From NCBI RefSeq assembly GCF_000192795.1, contig NW_007360623.1, positions 10,912 through 74,911 of the forward strand: a DNA stretch of 64,000 nt, written 5' to 3'. This document shows, piece after piece, positions 49,818 through 59,772 of the stretch; the first letter of the stretch is position 1, and every line of letters begins with the position of its first letter. Position numbers and translations under genes: made by a program. The notes under the pieces were generated by a model. It searched no databases and was not told where the DNA came from. It worked only from the letters and a program-made list of their open reading frames with translations. The stretch comes from Vavraia culicis subsp. floridensis. Its lineage: Eukaryota; Microsporidia; Pleistophoridae.

Positions 49818-51374
49818 ATGCAAATTATTATAATGCTGATCAGATCGGTGTATGTGATGGACAACTCGTATCCTGACCAGGATAGTGGTCGTATCGGAGA
49901 AAGTTCTCAAAGCAACACTTTCATATATCCTGGTATGGAAGTAGTCGGCCATCCTACACAGTTGACCACTTGTAGTGATGAATCACAAGAACATGCACAA
50001 CATGATTGTGAAAGTGCGGGAACGAGCAGCTCAAGAAAACGCAAGAGAGTGAGCGGGCAATCGAATGAAGGTCGCTCGAGCAAGCTTGAAAAGTTACAAA
50101 ATGTCATTTTTAAAGTTATAAATAAGAGAGAAGATTTTGCACAAGAATATAATCAAACTACAAAGGATAATTAAGGAGATTTGGAGTTGTCCAGGTATTT
50201 TGATAATTTAAAAGAAATGTTGGTTAAGTTTACAGATGATACACACAAAAATAAGGGAAAGATAGTTAATACGGGAACAGATAATTGTGATGGTTTGTCA
50301 CATATTTCAGAATATGTTACATTTAGAAAAAGCGAAGAAGAACAAATGAAAAGATTTAAATTGTTATTTTTGGAGCTGGATATTGCACAAGTTGATGTTC
50401 CTTGTGAGGGTGTGAAAAAACTTTCTCAGCTGCTGAAGCTTTACGCCAGATACAACGATGAACTTTATTCTCTGCTAACAACTAATTCTAAGATAAGTGA
50501 GGCAGAGTATTTTAGTAGTGAAAGTGTGAAATGTGTAGGTTGTAGGCATTCTCATCGTAATAGCTGTTTTATTGTGCAAAATGTGATCGATAATTTATTT
50601 GTAAACTCATTAGAAATGCTGTACGGAAACAAAGTTGTTGACAAGTGTTTGCTTTTTTCTGAGTTTACAAGCCTTTGTGGGTATTTTGTGCAGTTCCACA
50701 ACAATGTAACAAAAATATTGCTGCGTGATAAAGCGATCACGATATATCTTGTCAGCAGAATCGAAAACATTGCAACATCATGCATAAAACTGACGGATAA
50801 AGGAGATAATCCGTTCGATAACAAACAGAATATGCTGAGACAGATCGTTTATCGTTCCTTTGTTCGTACATTTCTGTTTTCACAACTTCTTTATGTCTTC
50901 AGAGTTGAGTCAAGCGTTATTTCTAAGTACGTATTTTTTTCCGAGTTGGAGTATACTTGCTCAACAGTTTGTGGTGCGAGTAATCCTGATACTGTTTGCG
51001 ATACTTTTTTGGAAGGATATGAGCCTCTATTCTTTTTGCTGTCCGGTTTATTTGACAAGATTGGATTTACAAAATATGATTGTCTCGCTACTTGGGATAA
51101 GAATCTAAGCATGGAGCACTTAAATGGAAAATACATTCTTGAGCAGATTCTTTGTATCCATTCACGTCATATGAAAGAGAGATTAGGACAAAACGTAAAA
51201 TGGTTGTATGGATATATTGGACAGTATCTCTCCACAAGCTATTCTGAGAGGCGAGATGAAATACTTAAGAAAATTGAGGAGTTGGATTATAACAACTTTG
51301 AACATATGGCACAGCAAGTTTGTGATCTTTATAAGTGTGTTAGAGGACATCTGGAAGAGTTGATACGGCGGTAA
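49818..51374 (+). pseudogene. Unknown ~520-aa gene interrupted by one in-frame TAA
   Basis: A first ORF runs from ATG 49818 to a TAA at 50172-50174 (118 codons). The second long ORF continues in the same frame directly after that TAA, to a stop at 51372-51374. The second ORF has no early ATG of its own; its first in-frame ATG is about 12 codons in. Apart from the single TAA the frame would be continuous for about 519 codons. The N-terminal part is polar and Ser-rich with a nuclear-signal-like SSRKRKRV. A helical or coiled-coil segment spans the stop. The C-terminal part is helix-rich with several Cys. I do not recognise the family. The codons are AT-rich relative to neighbours, and the gene lies next to Helitron-related sequences. 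It could be a young pseudogene, a read-through gene or a sequencing error. Confidence 0.65.
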
Positions 51375-51526
51375 GTAACACCCAGATATGTGAATCATAA
51401 GATTAAATAGTATTTATGGATTTGTGTTGTCTAAATATTACATGTGTTTTTGTAGTAGTTTTTATATCTAATATTACGGTTCATTATTATTGTGAACAAG
51501 CATCAGGTGATATTATCATCGCATGA

Positions 51527-51710
51527 GTAAAAAGACAACACAGAAGCTGATTGATCAGTTCTGAGAAATTAATTATTTGACCCTTCGAGAAAAATAAAAA
51601 ATGTTTGTTTCACGTATTCGCACTGCATGAAGAGTCTAAAGTTGTTTTGCAGCTCATTCTTTCCGAGAAGCACTTAGTCATCACTTATAAGCAATATCTA
51701 CTTTGTAGTA
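51527..51710 (+). mobile_element. Dispersed repeat copy D, left part only
   Basis: It contains GTAAAAAGACAACACAG, then GCTGATTGATCAG and TTATTTGACCCTTCGAGAAA. Next come CTGCATGAAGAGT and GCAGCTCATTCTTTCCGAGA, the same order as copy B (32485-32813). The right end with hairpin and CTAR is missing. Confidence 0.65.
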
Positions 51711-52086
51711 CATCTTAATAAATTTTTATACACTAACACATACATCAACTTTAGTGAATGTTACATAAAAATGTGAATAAGGAAATAAAACGCTCTGTTC
51801 TGAGCTTGTACAAGAACGCTTACTATTGGTCGAGTTAAATGGCGTTCTACGAACACATTAACACGCATTTTATTCGTGTGACAATGGATTAGTGTTGTAT
51901 TTCTGGAAATCATTTCCACGGCTCAACATCTCGTTCATGCTTTTTTGTCAGACCTTGTATTTTACTTTCATACAGTCTTTCTACTGTCCAACACTGCATT
52001 TTTCCCTATATCCTGTTTTATTTTACTTCTTAACACCTCAAGCTCCTTTCATCTCGCGTGTGCATATGTTTTTTGCTCATACTTAA
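51711..52086. other. Spacer upstream of the Pol epsilon C-half gene
   Basis: About 0.38 kb. It contains no polymerase or exonuclease coding sequence in any frame. Confidence 0.5.
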
Positions 52087-52089
52087 CCC
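52087..52089 (+). promoter_or_regulatory. CCC motif of the Pol epsilon C-half gene
   Basis: TTAACCC directly touches the ATG at 52090, which argues that the short protein has its own promoter. Confidence 0.6.
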
Positions 52090-54360
52090 ATGAGCTTTTC
52101 AATCGTACAGGGCCTAAAAGACGAATGGCTTAACAAACTAAAGACGAAAACAAACCGCAAAGTATGCATTTACTACAAGAAAGAGCATAGGAAAAGCATT
52201 GTATATTTCCAATGCGGTGATAAACTGGCAATCGGTGAGCACCGAGATGACGATCATGTTCTTATCGTGCAGAAGAGCGATTTTGCAGACAAAACCTGTT
52301 TTACATTCTTTTTGTCGAACGAGAATGTGCCAAGAAACTTCAACAAAATACCTAAAAAATACGCCAATCACCTTTCGATCACGCAGTACTACGAGAAGCC
52401 GTGCGCACTGAACTATGTTGTTAGTCCATGCAATTACACTCCTCTTGTCTCGTTTATACACAACAAACGCACATTTTATGCATTTATGCGTAACAATTCC
52501 TTTTATATATGCATGAATGACAAAAGGATAAAAGAAACACTGTTCGTAATGTGCATGAATGATCGGAAGAGCAAAAATTTTGTGGACCGGAAAAATACAC
52601 TGGTTGTGTTGCTGCCCACCAAGCATGTGATGGCGTACGATGCACACAAAACGGCATTTTCATTCCTTGAGGATGCTGTACATGACGTGCCGAGCAACAT
52701 CCTATCAAATGCTCACAACACCTTGGTGATGCTCAACGAGCAGGTCCAAGCACGGTTACGTATTTGTGCGTTTGCTAAGATACCATTGTTAAATTACAGT
52801 GTAGACAGTGCTCTGAACAATATCTACAAGGGAATGATGCGTGCAAATAGAATGGTAAAGAATGAGGGCATTGATTTCGAGTGGTATGGCACTGAGGAGA
52901 CGCTAACAAGCGGATGGTACGAGAATGTGGTGGAAATAGAAATCGTAGGTGCGATGATGATTGGGGTGAAACGTTATGGAAGGGGTGTTAGTGCACGTTT
53001 GCAGGGCTTTGTTGCCAAGAGTACCGTAGGAAACGATAGTGTAGATAAACCGGGCACCTACTACGAAGGTAAGAATGCTTATGAATATGAAATGATGAAG
53101 AGCGAGCATCCTGATGACCGTGGAAACGTGGCGGCTAATGTAACGGGCAGTATTATCACTGGCAAAGAAGAAATTGCTCACAATAATAGTTCATTTGAGC
53201 TGAGCAGTGAACTAAAACAATCGGTCCTTTGTAGTAGCTGGTGTGATACGATGTTGGAAAATAATGCGGGTGTTTGTGGAGAAAAAACGGGCAAAAAATA
53301 CGATGATATTTGCACAAGCTATGACTTAGAACGGAAAGAGAACTATTCCAATGCAGCGGTTGAAGAGATTATGAGCACGGACGGAAAGGCCAATGAACTG
53401 GATGATGTAACCGAAAAGGAAAATAGCGAGGAAATAAAAACAGAAGAGCCTAATTTTATAGAAATGACTGTTCTTAAGAAATTTCTGAAGTATGTTTCGA
53501 ATAGCAAAGAGCTTTTCAGCGAGCTGCCCCACTGGCTTGTAAGGACAGACCTGATTTCCAAAAAATTGAAGAACTTAGTACGGCAGCTAGGCAACGATTA
53601 CATAAGAGAATGTATTAACATGCTTAATAAACATAACTCGGTACTTGCAAGCAGTAAAAATATGATATTTGTTCATGTCAAGAACGAGAACGAACTGAAA
53701 GGCGTGATAAAAGAGAATTGGAGGATGCTGAGGAGATTTGAAAGGCTGATTTACCTTGATCACGATAACTACTTTTATTTAAAACAGGGTGATGGTGCGC
53801 CCAGAGAAAGGATCGGGTGTAATACGCAACACAAAATACCCCTCAGTTTCCTAGAAATGGCATTCAGGGGCGATGTGATTGGCAACTCCTACTTTTACGG
53901 CCTGACAAAGAAGAACGTTGATGTACTCAAGGTCTTAGAAGTATATGCGCTCAAATATCAGAGAATAAATGAAATAAGAAGCAATATTTACAAGTTGTTA
54001 GGTCTCAATGAGTTTAAAATAGAGCAAAATCAAACAATACGTACGAGTGTAATATGCATATCGTGTAAAAATGAAAATATTTTGGTAGTAAATGATAAAA
54101 TAAACAAATGTAGAAGATGCTTTAACAAGTTTGGTATTGAAAGCGTAGAAAATGCGTTAATCAGTTACATCTATGAAAGGGTGCGAACCAATGAATATGT
54201 GTGCGGTAGTTGTAAAAATTATTGTGAGAAAAGATTAGCAATGGAGTGCATGTGCGGAGGGAGGTACCAAAAAGTAATTACTGACTATTCGTTCATCAAG
54301 AACGTGGTAAAGACCAAGAAAATGTGTGATTATGTTGATGACATAATGGCAAAGGTTTGA
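52090..54360 (+). CDS. DNA polymerase epsilon, C-terminal non-catalytic half only, 756 aa
   Basis: Pol2/POLE is normally over 2000 aa: an active N-terminal polymerase/exonuclease half and an inactive C-terminal half that ends in zinc modules and anchors the CMG helicase and Dpb2. This gene covers only the second half. FAKIPLLNYSVDSALNNIYKG and NEGIDFEWYG (about residues 228-270), then WYENVVEIEIVGAMMIG, parallel the inactive-half motifs HLPxxN...D and YxxVCxELxxxxLAxN. An acidic insertion (about 300-455) follows. The end (about 625-735) matches the POLE C-terminus closely: VLEVYALKYQRINEIRSNIYKLL, the Cys pairs CISC and CRRC, then CGSCKNYC and CMCGG. No exonuclease or DNA polymerase B motif lies here or upstream. 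The ATG abuts a CCC motif, so it seems a complete separate gene. Confidence 0.72.
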   Translation: MSFSIVQGLKDEWLNKLKTKTNRKVCIYYKKEHRKSIVYFQCGDKLAIGEHRDDDHVLIVQKSDFADKTCFTFFLSNENVPRNFNKIPKKYANHLSITQYYEKPCALNYVVSPCNYTPLVSFIHNKRTFYAFMRNNSFYICMNDKRIKETLFVMCMNDRKSKNFVDRKNTLVVLLPTKHVMAYDAHKTAFSFLEDAVHDVPSNILSNAHNTLVMLNEQVQARLRICAFAKIPLLNYSVDSALNNIYKGMMRANRMVKNEGIDFEWYGTEETLTSGWYENVVEIEIVGAMMIGVKRYGRGVSARLQGFVAKSTVGNDSVDKPGTYYEGKNAYEYEMMKSEHPDDRGNVAANVTGSIITGKEEIAHNNSSFELSSELKQSVLCSSWCDTMLENNAGVCGEKTGKKYDDICTSYDLERKENYSNAAVEEIMSTDGKANELDDVTEKENSEEIKTEEPNFIEMTVLKKFLKYVSNSKELFSELPHWLVRTDLISKKLKNLVRQLGNDYIRECINMLNKHNSVLASSKNMIFVHVKNENELKGVIKENWRMLRRFERLIYLDHDNYFYLKQGDGAPRERIGCNTQHKIPLSFLEMAFRGDVIGNSYFYGLTKKNVDVLKVLEVYALKYQRINEIRSNIYKLLGLNEFKIEQNQTIRTSVICISCKNENILVVNDKINKCRRCFNKFGIESVENALISYIYERVRTNEYVCGSCKNYCEKRLAMECMCGGRYQKVITDYSFIKNVVKTKKMCDYVDDIMAKV

Positions 54361-54914
54361 GAACGGATCATACGTGTAGCAGTGAAAGGGAGATGCAGCT
54401 CATGTCCGTAACGCTTTATTTCGAAGATATGTTTGGATACCAGTACTACACGTTCCGCCCAGTACCTACCGGACAGTTCAGCTTGAGCCAGGGATCGTTT
54501 ACACTAAAGGACTGATTTACAGTGCACCGATCAGGGTGTATTAAGCGGATATGCAGGTCAGAATGGCGTATTGTGGTTGAATGGGTGATAAGTTCGTGCT
54601 TCCTTTGTACGAATTGTCAGGCGGAAGTGCATTATCAATTTTGGTTGGTCTGCTTTATGTCGTTTTAGCTGCAAAGTATTTTACATTTTACTTTACATCT
54701 TCGCTCTCCACACTATGTTTTACCTCATATTTTGGTTCATGTTAGGTTAAACTTCGCATTTTATCCTTCATTACCACTTCCTATCCTATGCCTTCCCCTA
54801 CGTCTTGCTAAGTCACGATGTAGACATGTTCGTTGCAATACCGTGCTTTTGATTGCTCTGCTGAATCGGTGCATTTTCTACTGATTATGACTAAAAAATT
54901 ATTTTTTAGGTCTG
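54361..54914. other. Spacer of 0.55 kb
   Basis: Between the Pol epsilon C-half and TatD genes, same strand. Nothing is recognised. Confidence 0.4.
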
Positions 54915-54917
54915 CCC
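54915..54917 (+). promoter_or_regulatory. CCC motif of the TatD gene
   Basis: CCC 4 nt before the ATG at 54922. Confidence 0.5.
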
Positions 54918-54921
54918 ATTG

Positions 54922-55743
54922 ATGCTCATCGATATCGCCTTCAACATCACACATTACAAGGAGAACGAGTACGATAGCATAATACAGCACTGCATGCACA
55001 ACAATACCATGCCTATTTTCGTAGGTACAAACGTGGATACCTCAAGAGAATGTTTACGGCTTGCAAAAAAATACCATACTATGTGCTATTCGGGTATACA
55101 CCCAACTGAAAGCGGGCGTTACGGTGATGTATCTGAACTGATTATTGATGACAGTTCAATTCTGGCACTGGGGGAGTGTGGATTGGATTATGATCGGCTG
55201 ATGTATGCGTCTAAACATGAACAGCAGGCAGTTTTTAGGAAAATGTTGGCAGCAACACACACCAACTATTTCTTTCATTCAAGAAATGCTCATAACGATT
55301 TTCTTGAAATCGTAAAGGAACGTAAAAGTGCGATAAACGGTGTTGTGCACTCCTTTACGGGCACAAAGGATGAAATAGTACAACTTTTAGACCATAACCT
55401 GTACATTGGTATAAACGGTTGTTCTTTGAAGACCAAAACAGATATTTTTGATGTTTTGCCGCTAAACAGATTGCTATTGGAGACCGATGCTCCGTTTTGC
55501 TGTGTGCGAAAGAGCTACTACTATTGGAACGAGAAGGTACCTAAGGTTAAGAAGTACAGGGCAGGTGATGTAAAAATTATTTATGAATTGGTGAGTGATA
55601 TTTATGGGATAGGATGTGATGAGATGGAAAGAATAGTTGAGGACAATTTTGTACGTGTTTACGGAGACAGAGCACGGAAAGGAATGCAGGAATGGAGTGC
55701 CTACATGAAACATACCAGCAATGGCCATGGTGATGAGCTTTAG
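54922..55743 (+). CDS. TatD-family metal-dependent deoxyribonuclease, TATDN1-like, 273 aa
   Basis: TatD nucleases are TIM-barrel metalloenzymes that digest DNA during repair or apoptosis-like breakdown. The sequence follows the eukaryotic TATDN1 branch. It starts LIDIAFNIT (in place of bacterial IDTHCHL) and has SGIHPTESG, GECGLDYDRL (metal-binding Glu), YFFHSRNAHNDFLEI (metal His), GVVHSFTGTKDE (metal His), LYIGINGCSLKT and LLETDAPFC (catalytic Asp). The C-terminal helices include the segment DEMERIVEDNFVRVYG. All expected catalytic residues are present and the length is normal for the family. The in-frame TTG at 54919 is ignored; the ATG at 54922 lies 4 nt after CCC. Confidence 0.9.
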   Translation: MLIDIAFNITHYKENEYDSIIQHCMHNNTMPIFVGTNVDTSRECLRLAKKYHTMCYSGIHPTESGRYGDVSELIIDDSSILALGECGLDYDRLMYASKHEQQAVFRKMLAATHTNYFFHSRNAHNDFLEIVKERKSAINGVVHSFTGTKDEIVQLLDHNLYIGINGCSLKTKTDIFDVLPLNRLLLETDAPFCCVRKSYYYWNEKVPKVKKYRAGDVKIIYELVSDIYGIGCDEMERIVEDNFVRVYGDRARKGMQEWSAYMKHTSNGHGDEL

Positions 55744-56787
55744 GTGGAAGGGGGTGTTAGTATGGCGTAGGATGATTTCATAGAACAAGGATCTATCATT
55801 TGGTGTGCTGAGCGTGAAGAATAGGTTTTGCACACTTTACGAACGGTTGATGATCTTACGATTTGGACAGACAAGGATGTTGAACAGGGTATGAATTGGT
55901 AGCGTGAACTAATTTGTAAGTCGGTAATGGTGGTATGGGCAGATATGATGTAGAAGAGCACCAGAATAATCTGCGAAAAGACAGGTTTTAACGATAAAAG
56001 CACTAATCAATGCGTTTTATGAAACGGAATAAGAAATGAAAATGATTGTTCAAGAAGGACTCTTCGTTTAGTACTGGCATGAGGTGGTACCAATTTTAAC
56101 AGGAATACTAAAAAGGTAGAAGCACACCATTTTATGTAAACTTGGTTTTCAACCAAAATTTGGGATTATTTGGTGTGAAGACGAAATGTTCCTCCGTTGA
56201 ACAAAACAATGCTGAGATGCGTTGTGCAGCCAATAAATTACATCGATGCACGAATGCTCTCTTCAACACTAATATGTTTATTTTACGTGTTTTATTGAGC
56301 GATCTATTCGTTGATAATCAACTCAACCACGGCATATACCGCAGTGGTATATCAGCCGCATCATTAATAATTAATTTACAATTTCTGTAGATGATAGGAT
56401 GGTTTAGAACAGCACTGCTTAGTGTTTACAGCATTGCATTCTCACTATATCGGTGCTTTGGATTGTTCAATGCTTCATATTGTTCTATCGCCAATATTTT
56501 TTACATCACTGTTCATTTCATGTGCTCCCAACGCGTGCAAACACCCTTTTCAGCGTAAATTTAGCATTCGCTCATCTACACCTCTTTGATTACCACCAAA
56601 TATGTTGCCATATCACCCTTTCCCAGATAAATACCAAATTTGAATGCTGTCCAGTTGCACACCACCGCTCCTGCTACAGATCACTTATTTATCTCACGTA
56701 GCACTAATATCATAGCAAACGTACCTCACGCTACCCCTGCTCAATCCTTGCTTTCAAGCTGCTGTCCTTTTCTGTTGTATTTTTCAT
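55744..56787. other. 1 kb spacer
   Basis: Several short overlapping ORFs, none with a promoter motif or recognisable pattern. Confidence 0.4.
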
Positions 56788-56792
56788 CCCCC
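56788..56792 (+). promoter_or_regulatory. CCC motif of the CENP-C-like gene
   Basis: CCCCC, 13 nt before the ATG at 56806. Confidence 0.45.
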
Positions 56793-56805
56793 GCTGACAA
56801 AAGGA

Positions 56806-58254
56806 ATGAAACTGACCTACAAGCCTGCACAGAGAAGAAAAAGCAAAATGCTTGCGAATGTAAATTTAGATGATGATATTGATAAGTATTGGACTAATGC
56901 GACCAAAGTGTTGGACAATGATGTGTATGAGTTGGAGGAGTTCAGTTTTTTGGAGAAAAGTGTTAATTTGGAGGAGATGGGCAGGAGGGATGAAGAGGGT
57001 GTAGTGGGAGAGATGGGCAGGAGGGATGAAGAGGGTGTAGTGGGGGAGATGGGCAAGAAAGATGAAGAGGGTGTAATGGAGGAGTATGGAGGTAGCACGT
57101 GTAAACGTGTCGGTATTGATAACGCTGATGCAGAAAATGAACTTACGGCTGAGATGAATGATGCTAGTGTAGCAGAAAAGAACGGAGGTGGTGTAAACGG
57201 TAATGATGTTGAGATTGAGGGTGTCCAGCAGTTCATCAATTTTAGCAGCTTAGATGATGACAGTTTCAGTGTTGGTGGAGAGAGCAATGGCATGATCAGT
57301 GATGATGGCAATTACGGAGAGAATGCTGATGTTGCAGAAAACGATTTGGTGGCAGCGAAAGTGAACAACCGTGCGAAACATGAAAAAGATGATTTTTTGG
57401 TTGCTGATGTTGAATTAGTGCAAAATGTGGGTGCGAATTTGCGAGAGTTGGAAGGAAGAAAAAAAAGGAAATCGTTCTTTGACTTCAACACGATGAAAAA
57501 AGTTGAAATGATGTGTAGTGCTGGGGATGATGCTGTGAATGCCGACGAGACTGTCAAAGAGGAGGAAGGTGCGCACAGCGGTGCGCAGTACGAGGATGAA
57601 GACCTTTACGAAGAGGGCAGTGTGGATGATTACAGCATGGATGGGATTGAGCATGGTGAGGAATGTGACATTACTTATGAGGAGGACCGTACCAGTACGC
57701 AGCAGAACGAGAGCACTAAACAAGTTGGCATCGATACAAGCATCGTAGTAGATGGGGAGGAGCAGTCGCGTAAGACACCTGAGGAAAAATCTAAAACACG
57801 TATGCAAGGAGAAGAAATAAAAGATGGTGTTTCTGCCATGCCGATGAGGAAGAGTGTGAAAAGGAAGGTATTGCAGAACAGAACAAATGCAAAAAAAATG
57901 GAAGGAGAGAGTAAACGCAAAAGAAGAAGTTCGTCAAATGAAAGCATGGACAGCAACGTACTGAGCAATATATCATCGAGACAATCCAAGAACGGCTTTG
58001 TTCCTCTCGTGATAGAAAGTAATTTAGAAACTGCCATTCTGAACTTACAGGAGAACGCGTACATAGAGGATGACTCGGCAACCAAAAGCTTTTCATTTTA
58101 CGTTACAAAGGGTAAATTTACAATAAAACGGGGAGAAAAGGAATTTACGTTGAAGAGAGATGGAATGCTGGTAATAAATGAAGGTGAATCGTTTGTTTGC
58201 AGGGGAATGAGCAGAGGCGGTAATACAGGGATCGTTACGTATAAGATTACATAA
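56806..58254 (+). CDS. CENP-C/Mif2-like kinetochore protein with C-terminal cupin, 482 aa
   Basis: CENP-C/Mif2 bridges the centromeric nucleosome and the outer kinetochore and dimerises through a C-terminal cupin. The last 90 residues here fit that cupin. GFVPLVIESNLETAILNL is followed by SFSFYVTKGKFTIKRGEKEFTLKRDGMLVINEGESFVCRG and a final GNTGIVTYKIT strand. This resembles the Mif2 order: a FYVxxGxVxVxI strand, a FxxxxGxxFxVPxGN loop, then a last strand. The N-terminal 300 residues are acidic and low in complexity, with three 12-residue repeats. A basic patch (KRKRRSSSNESM, about 385-395) comes before the cupin. The classic CENP-C motif with its nucleosome-binding Arg and Trp residues is not visible. 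The start at 56806 follows CCCCC; an ATG at 56848 is an alternative. Other cupin proteins cannot be excluded. Confidence 0.6.
   Translation: MKLTYKPAQRRKSKMLANVNLDDDIDKYWTNATKVLDNDVYELEEFSFLEKSVNLEEMGRRDEEGVVGEMGRRDEEGVVGEMGKKDEEGVMEEYGGSTCKRVGIDNADAENELTAEMNDASVAEKNGGGVNGNDVEIEGVQQFINFSSLDDDSFSVGGESNGMISDDGNYGENADVAENDLVAAKVNNRAKHEKDDFLVADVELVQNVGANLRELEGRKKRKSFFDFNTMKKVEMMCSAGDDAVNADETVKEEEGAHSGAQYEDEDLYEEGSVDDYSMDGIEHGEECDITYEEDRTSTQQNESTKQVGIDTSIVVDGEEQSRKTPEEKSKTRMQGEEIKDGVSAMPMRKSVKRKVLQNRTNAKKMEGESKRKRRSSSNESMDSNVLSNISSRQSKNGFVPLVIESNLETAILNLQENAYIEDDSATKSFSFYVTKGKFTIKRGEKEFTLKRDGMLVINEGESFVCRGMSRGGNTGIVTYKIT
56974..57081 (+). repeat. 36-bp in-frame tandem repeat, 3 copies
   Basis: Units 56974-57009, 57010-57045 and 57046-57081 encode EMGRRDEEGVVG-type dodecapeptides. 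The first two are almost identical, the third slightly diverged. Confidence 0.9.
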
Positions 58255-59350
58255 ATCGGTTAATACGGCATTTTATCGTGGACATAGGAATATCATACAA
58301 AATTATTAGCTGTGCTAATTTCATTTATATAAAAGTTAATTACGTTCAATTACCTGCTAAGTAATGTTTGTTCAGTCTTTAACGTATCATTGGATGTTTT
58401 GCTGCCATTAATTAATGTTTGGCATGCTTTGGCAGGATGTGTGCTGCAGCATGAAGAGGCAAGTAAACGTACTTTGGTGAAAACATGGTAGTGTGCTGTG
58501 CTGTGCAAGAAAGGTAGTGCAACGAGCACTAACTCTTAGCAACAAACATATCTGCTGCTGGTAAGTCGTTATTTCTTTCCGTTAAATAATTACTGCCAAT
58601 TCTATGCTCTATCTCGTTTATATCCTTTTCCTGCGTATTTATACGCCCTCGCCCATGCATAACCATGCCTTCGCCCGATATAGTCAATTATGTGACCTTG
58701 TTGCGTTTTTCACCGGAGAACTATCCATACACACGGCCCAAGCCATGAATGGAGCGTACCGGCTTGTTATTTGTTTCCATTTACTCAGGTTATAGCCTGT
58801 GCTCACCCTTATTTGCCATACGTATCCACACTCTCACATAAAAATTGTATTTTGGGCCACCGCTGAGTTGCGGCTAGGTCATTCAATCATGCGGGTCTAA
58901 TTTTAAAGTTTCCCTGTTTCTTCGCCAAGTTGGGAGCATGCCCTGCAAATTCTCTTCTGCATTTCCTACCACCACAGGCTGACAACTATCAAAACATACT
59001 TAACAATAAGCCAGCAGCATGTTTATCGCAACTTCATGGTTACACGCGGGTTAAAAACAAGGGTAGAGCATATTTTCTAACAACTGCGTTAGAACGGCCC
59101 ATTTCATGGTTATTATAATAAAAAGCGCTTCTACAAGAAGCTCTTGTTTTAACTCATACAATGACCGAGGAACAGGCTCTTGATTAAATTAGCGTTCAAG
59201 CTTAGGATAATGTTCTTGTCGCGCTGATGTAAGTAATTGGTGTTGTTGATTAGCACTACGCAACAGCATTCAACACACTCGCCAAGAGCTGTTCATGATT
59301 GTGCACCCAACCACGGACATAAACTGGAAATAAATCGTAATTTAATTATC
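58255..59350. other. 1.1 kb convergent spacer
   Basis: No gene recognised. A short string GCTGATGTAAGTA at about 59224-59236 recurs near 49463-49475 next to the Helitron end and may be repeat debris. Confidence 0.4.
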
Positions 59351-59767
59351 TTATTCTACTTCATCCGTAAACGAAATATTTTTTTCATAGTACTCTAAGA
59401 GGGCAACAGGACACCTCTGATGCACGGTCTTCGCATCAACCGACATCCTCTTACCTGAATTGAAGAGGATATCAACCATCAACCTATTTTTTTTCTCGTC
59501 CATATACACATTTTCAATATTACTTACCTCCTGCGCCCATTCATTTGTAACCTCAGGCACCGCCCTAGGTTTAGCAGCACTCTTTTTCTTTTGCTTCTTC
59601 TCTTCTTCGAACTGATCAATAAGCTCCTTGCTAAATATATCCTTAGCATACTCCCAAGTATTTTCATTTGATGGGAATCCTTCCCATTTTATTAAATATT
59701 GCTTTTTACCCTTGTATATACGGCTGTCCACAATCTTTTCGACCTGGTAAATGTTGTCATCCGACAT
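59351..59767 (-). CDS. HP1-like protein: chromodomain plus chromoshadow domain, 138 aa
   Basis: HP1 proteins bind methylated histone H3 (usually K9) through the chromodomain and dimerise through the chromoshadow domain to form heterochromatin. The chromodomain spans residues 5-55: YQVEKIVDSRIYKGKKQYLIKW, then EGFPSNENTWEY. It has a likely aromatic cage of Tyr7, Trp28 and Phe31. A 20-residue basic hinge (EEEKKQKKKSAAKPRA) follows. Residues about 75-130 form a diverged chromoshadow domain ending in PVALLEYYEKNISF, like the family's final helix (a V-I-x-YYE-x-L type segment). At 138 aa it is much smaller than fungal and animal HP1 (about 200-240 aa), with very short tails. The ATG follows a CCCC motif by 1 nt. 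Its presence suggests that histone-methyl-based silencing is kept. Confidence 0.87.
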   Translation of the reverse strand: MSDDNIYQVEKIVDSRIYKGKKQYLIKWEGFPSNENTWEYAKDIFSKELIDQFEEEKKQKKKSAAKPRAVPEVTNEWAQEVSNIENVYMDEKKNRLMVDILFNSGKRMSVDAKTVHQRCPVALLEYYEKNISFTDEVE

Positions 59768-59768
59768 A

Positions 59769-59772
59769 GGGG
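59769..59772 (-). promoter_or_regulatory. CCC motif of the HP1-like gene
   Basis: CCCC on the minus strand, 1 nt before the ATG at 59767, within TTTTACCCCT. Confidence 0.6.
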
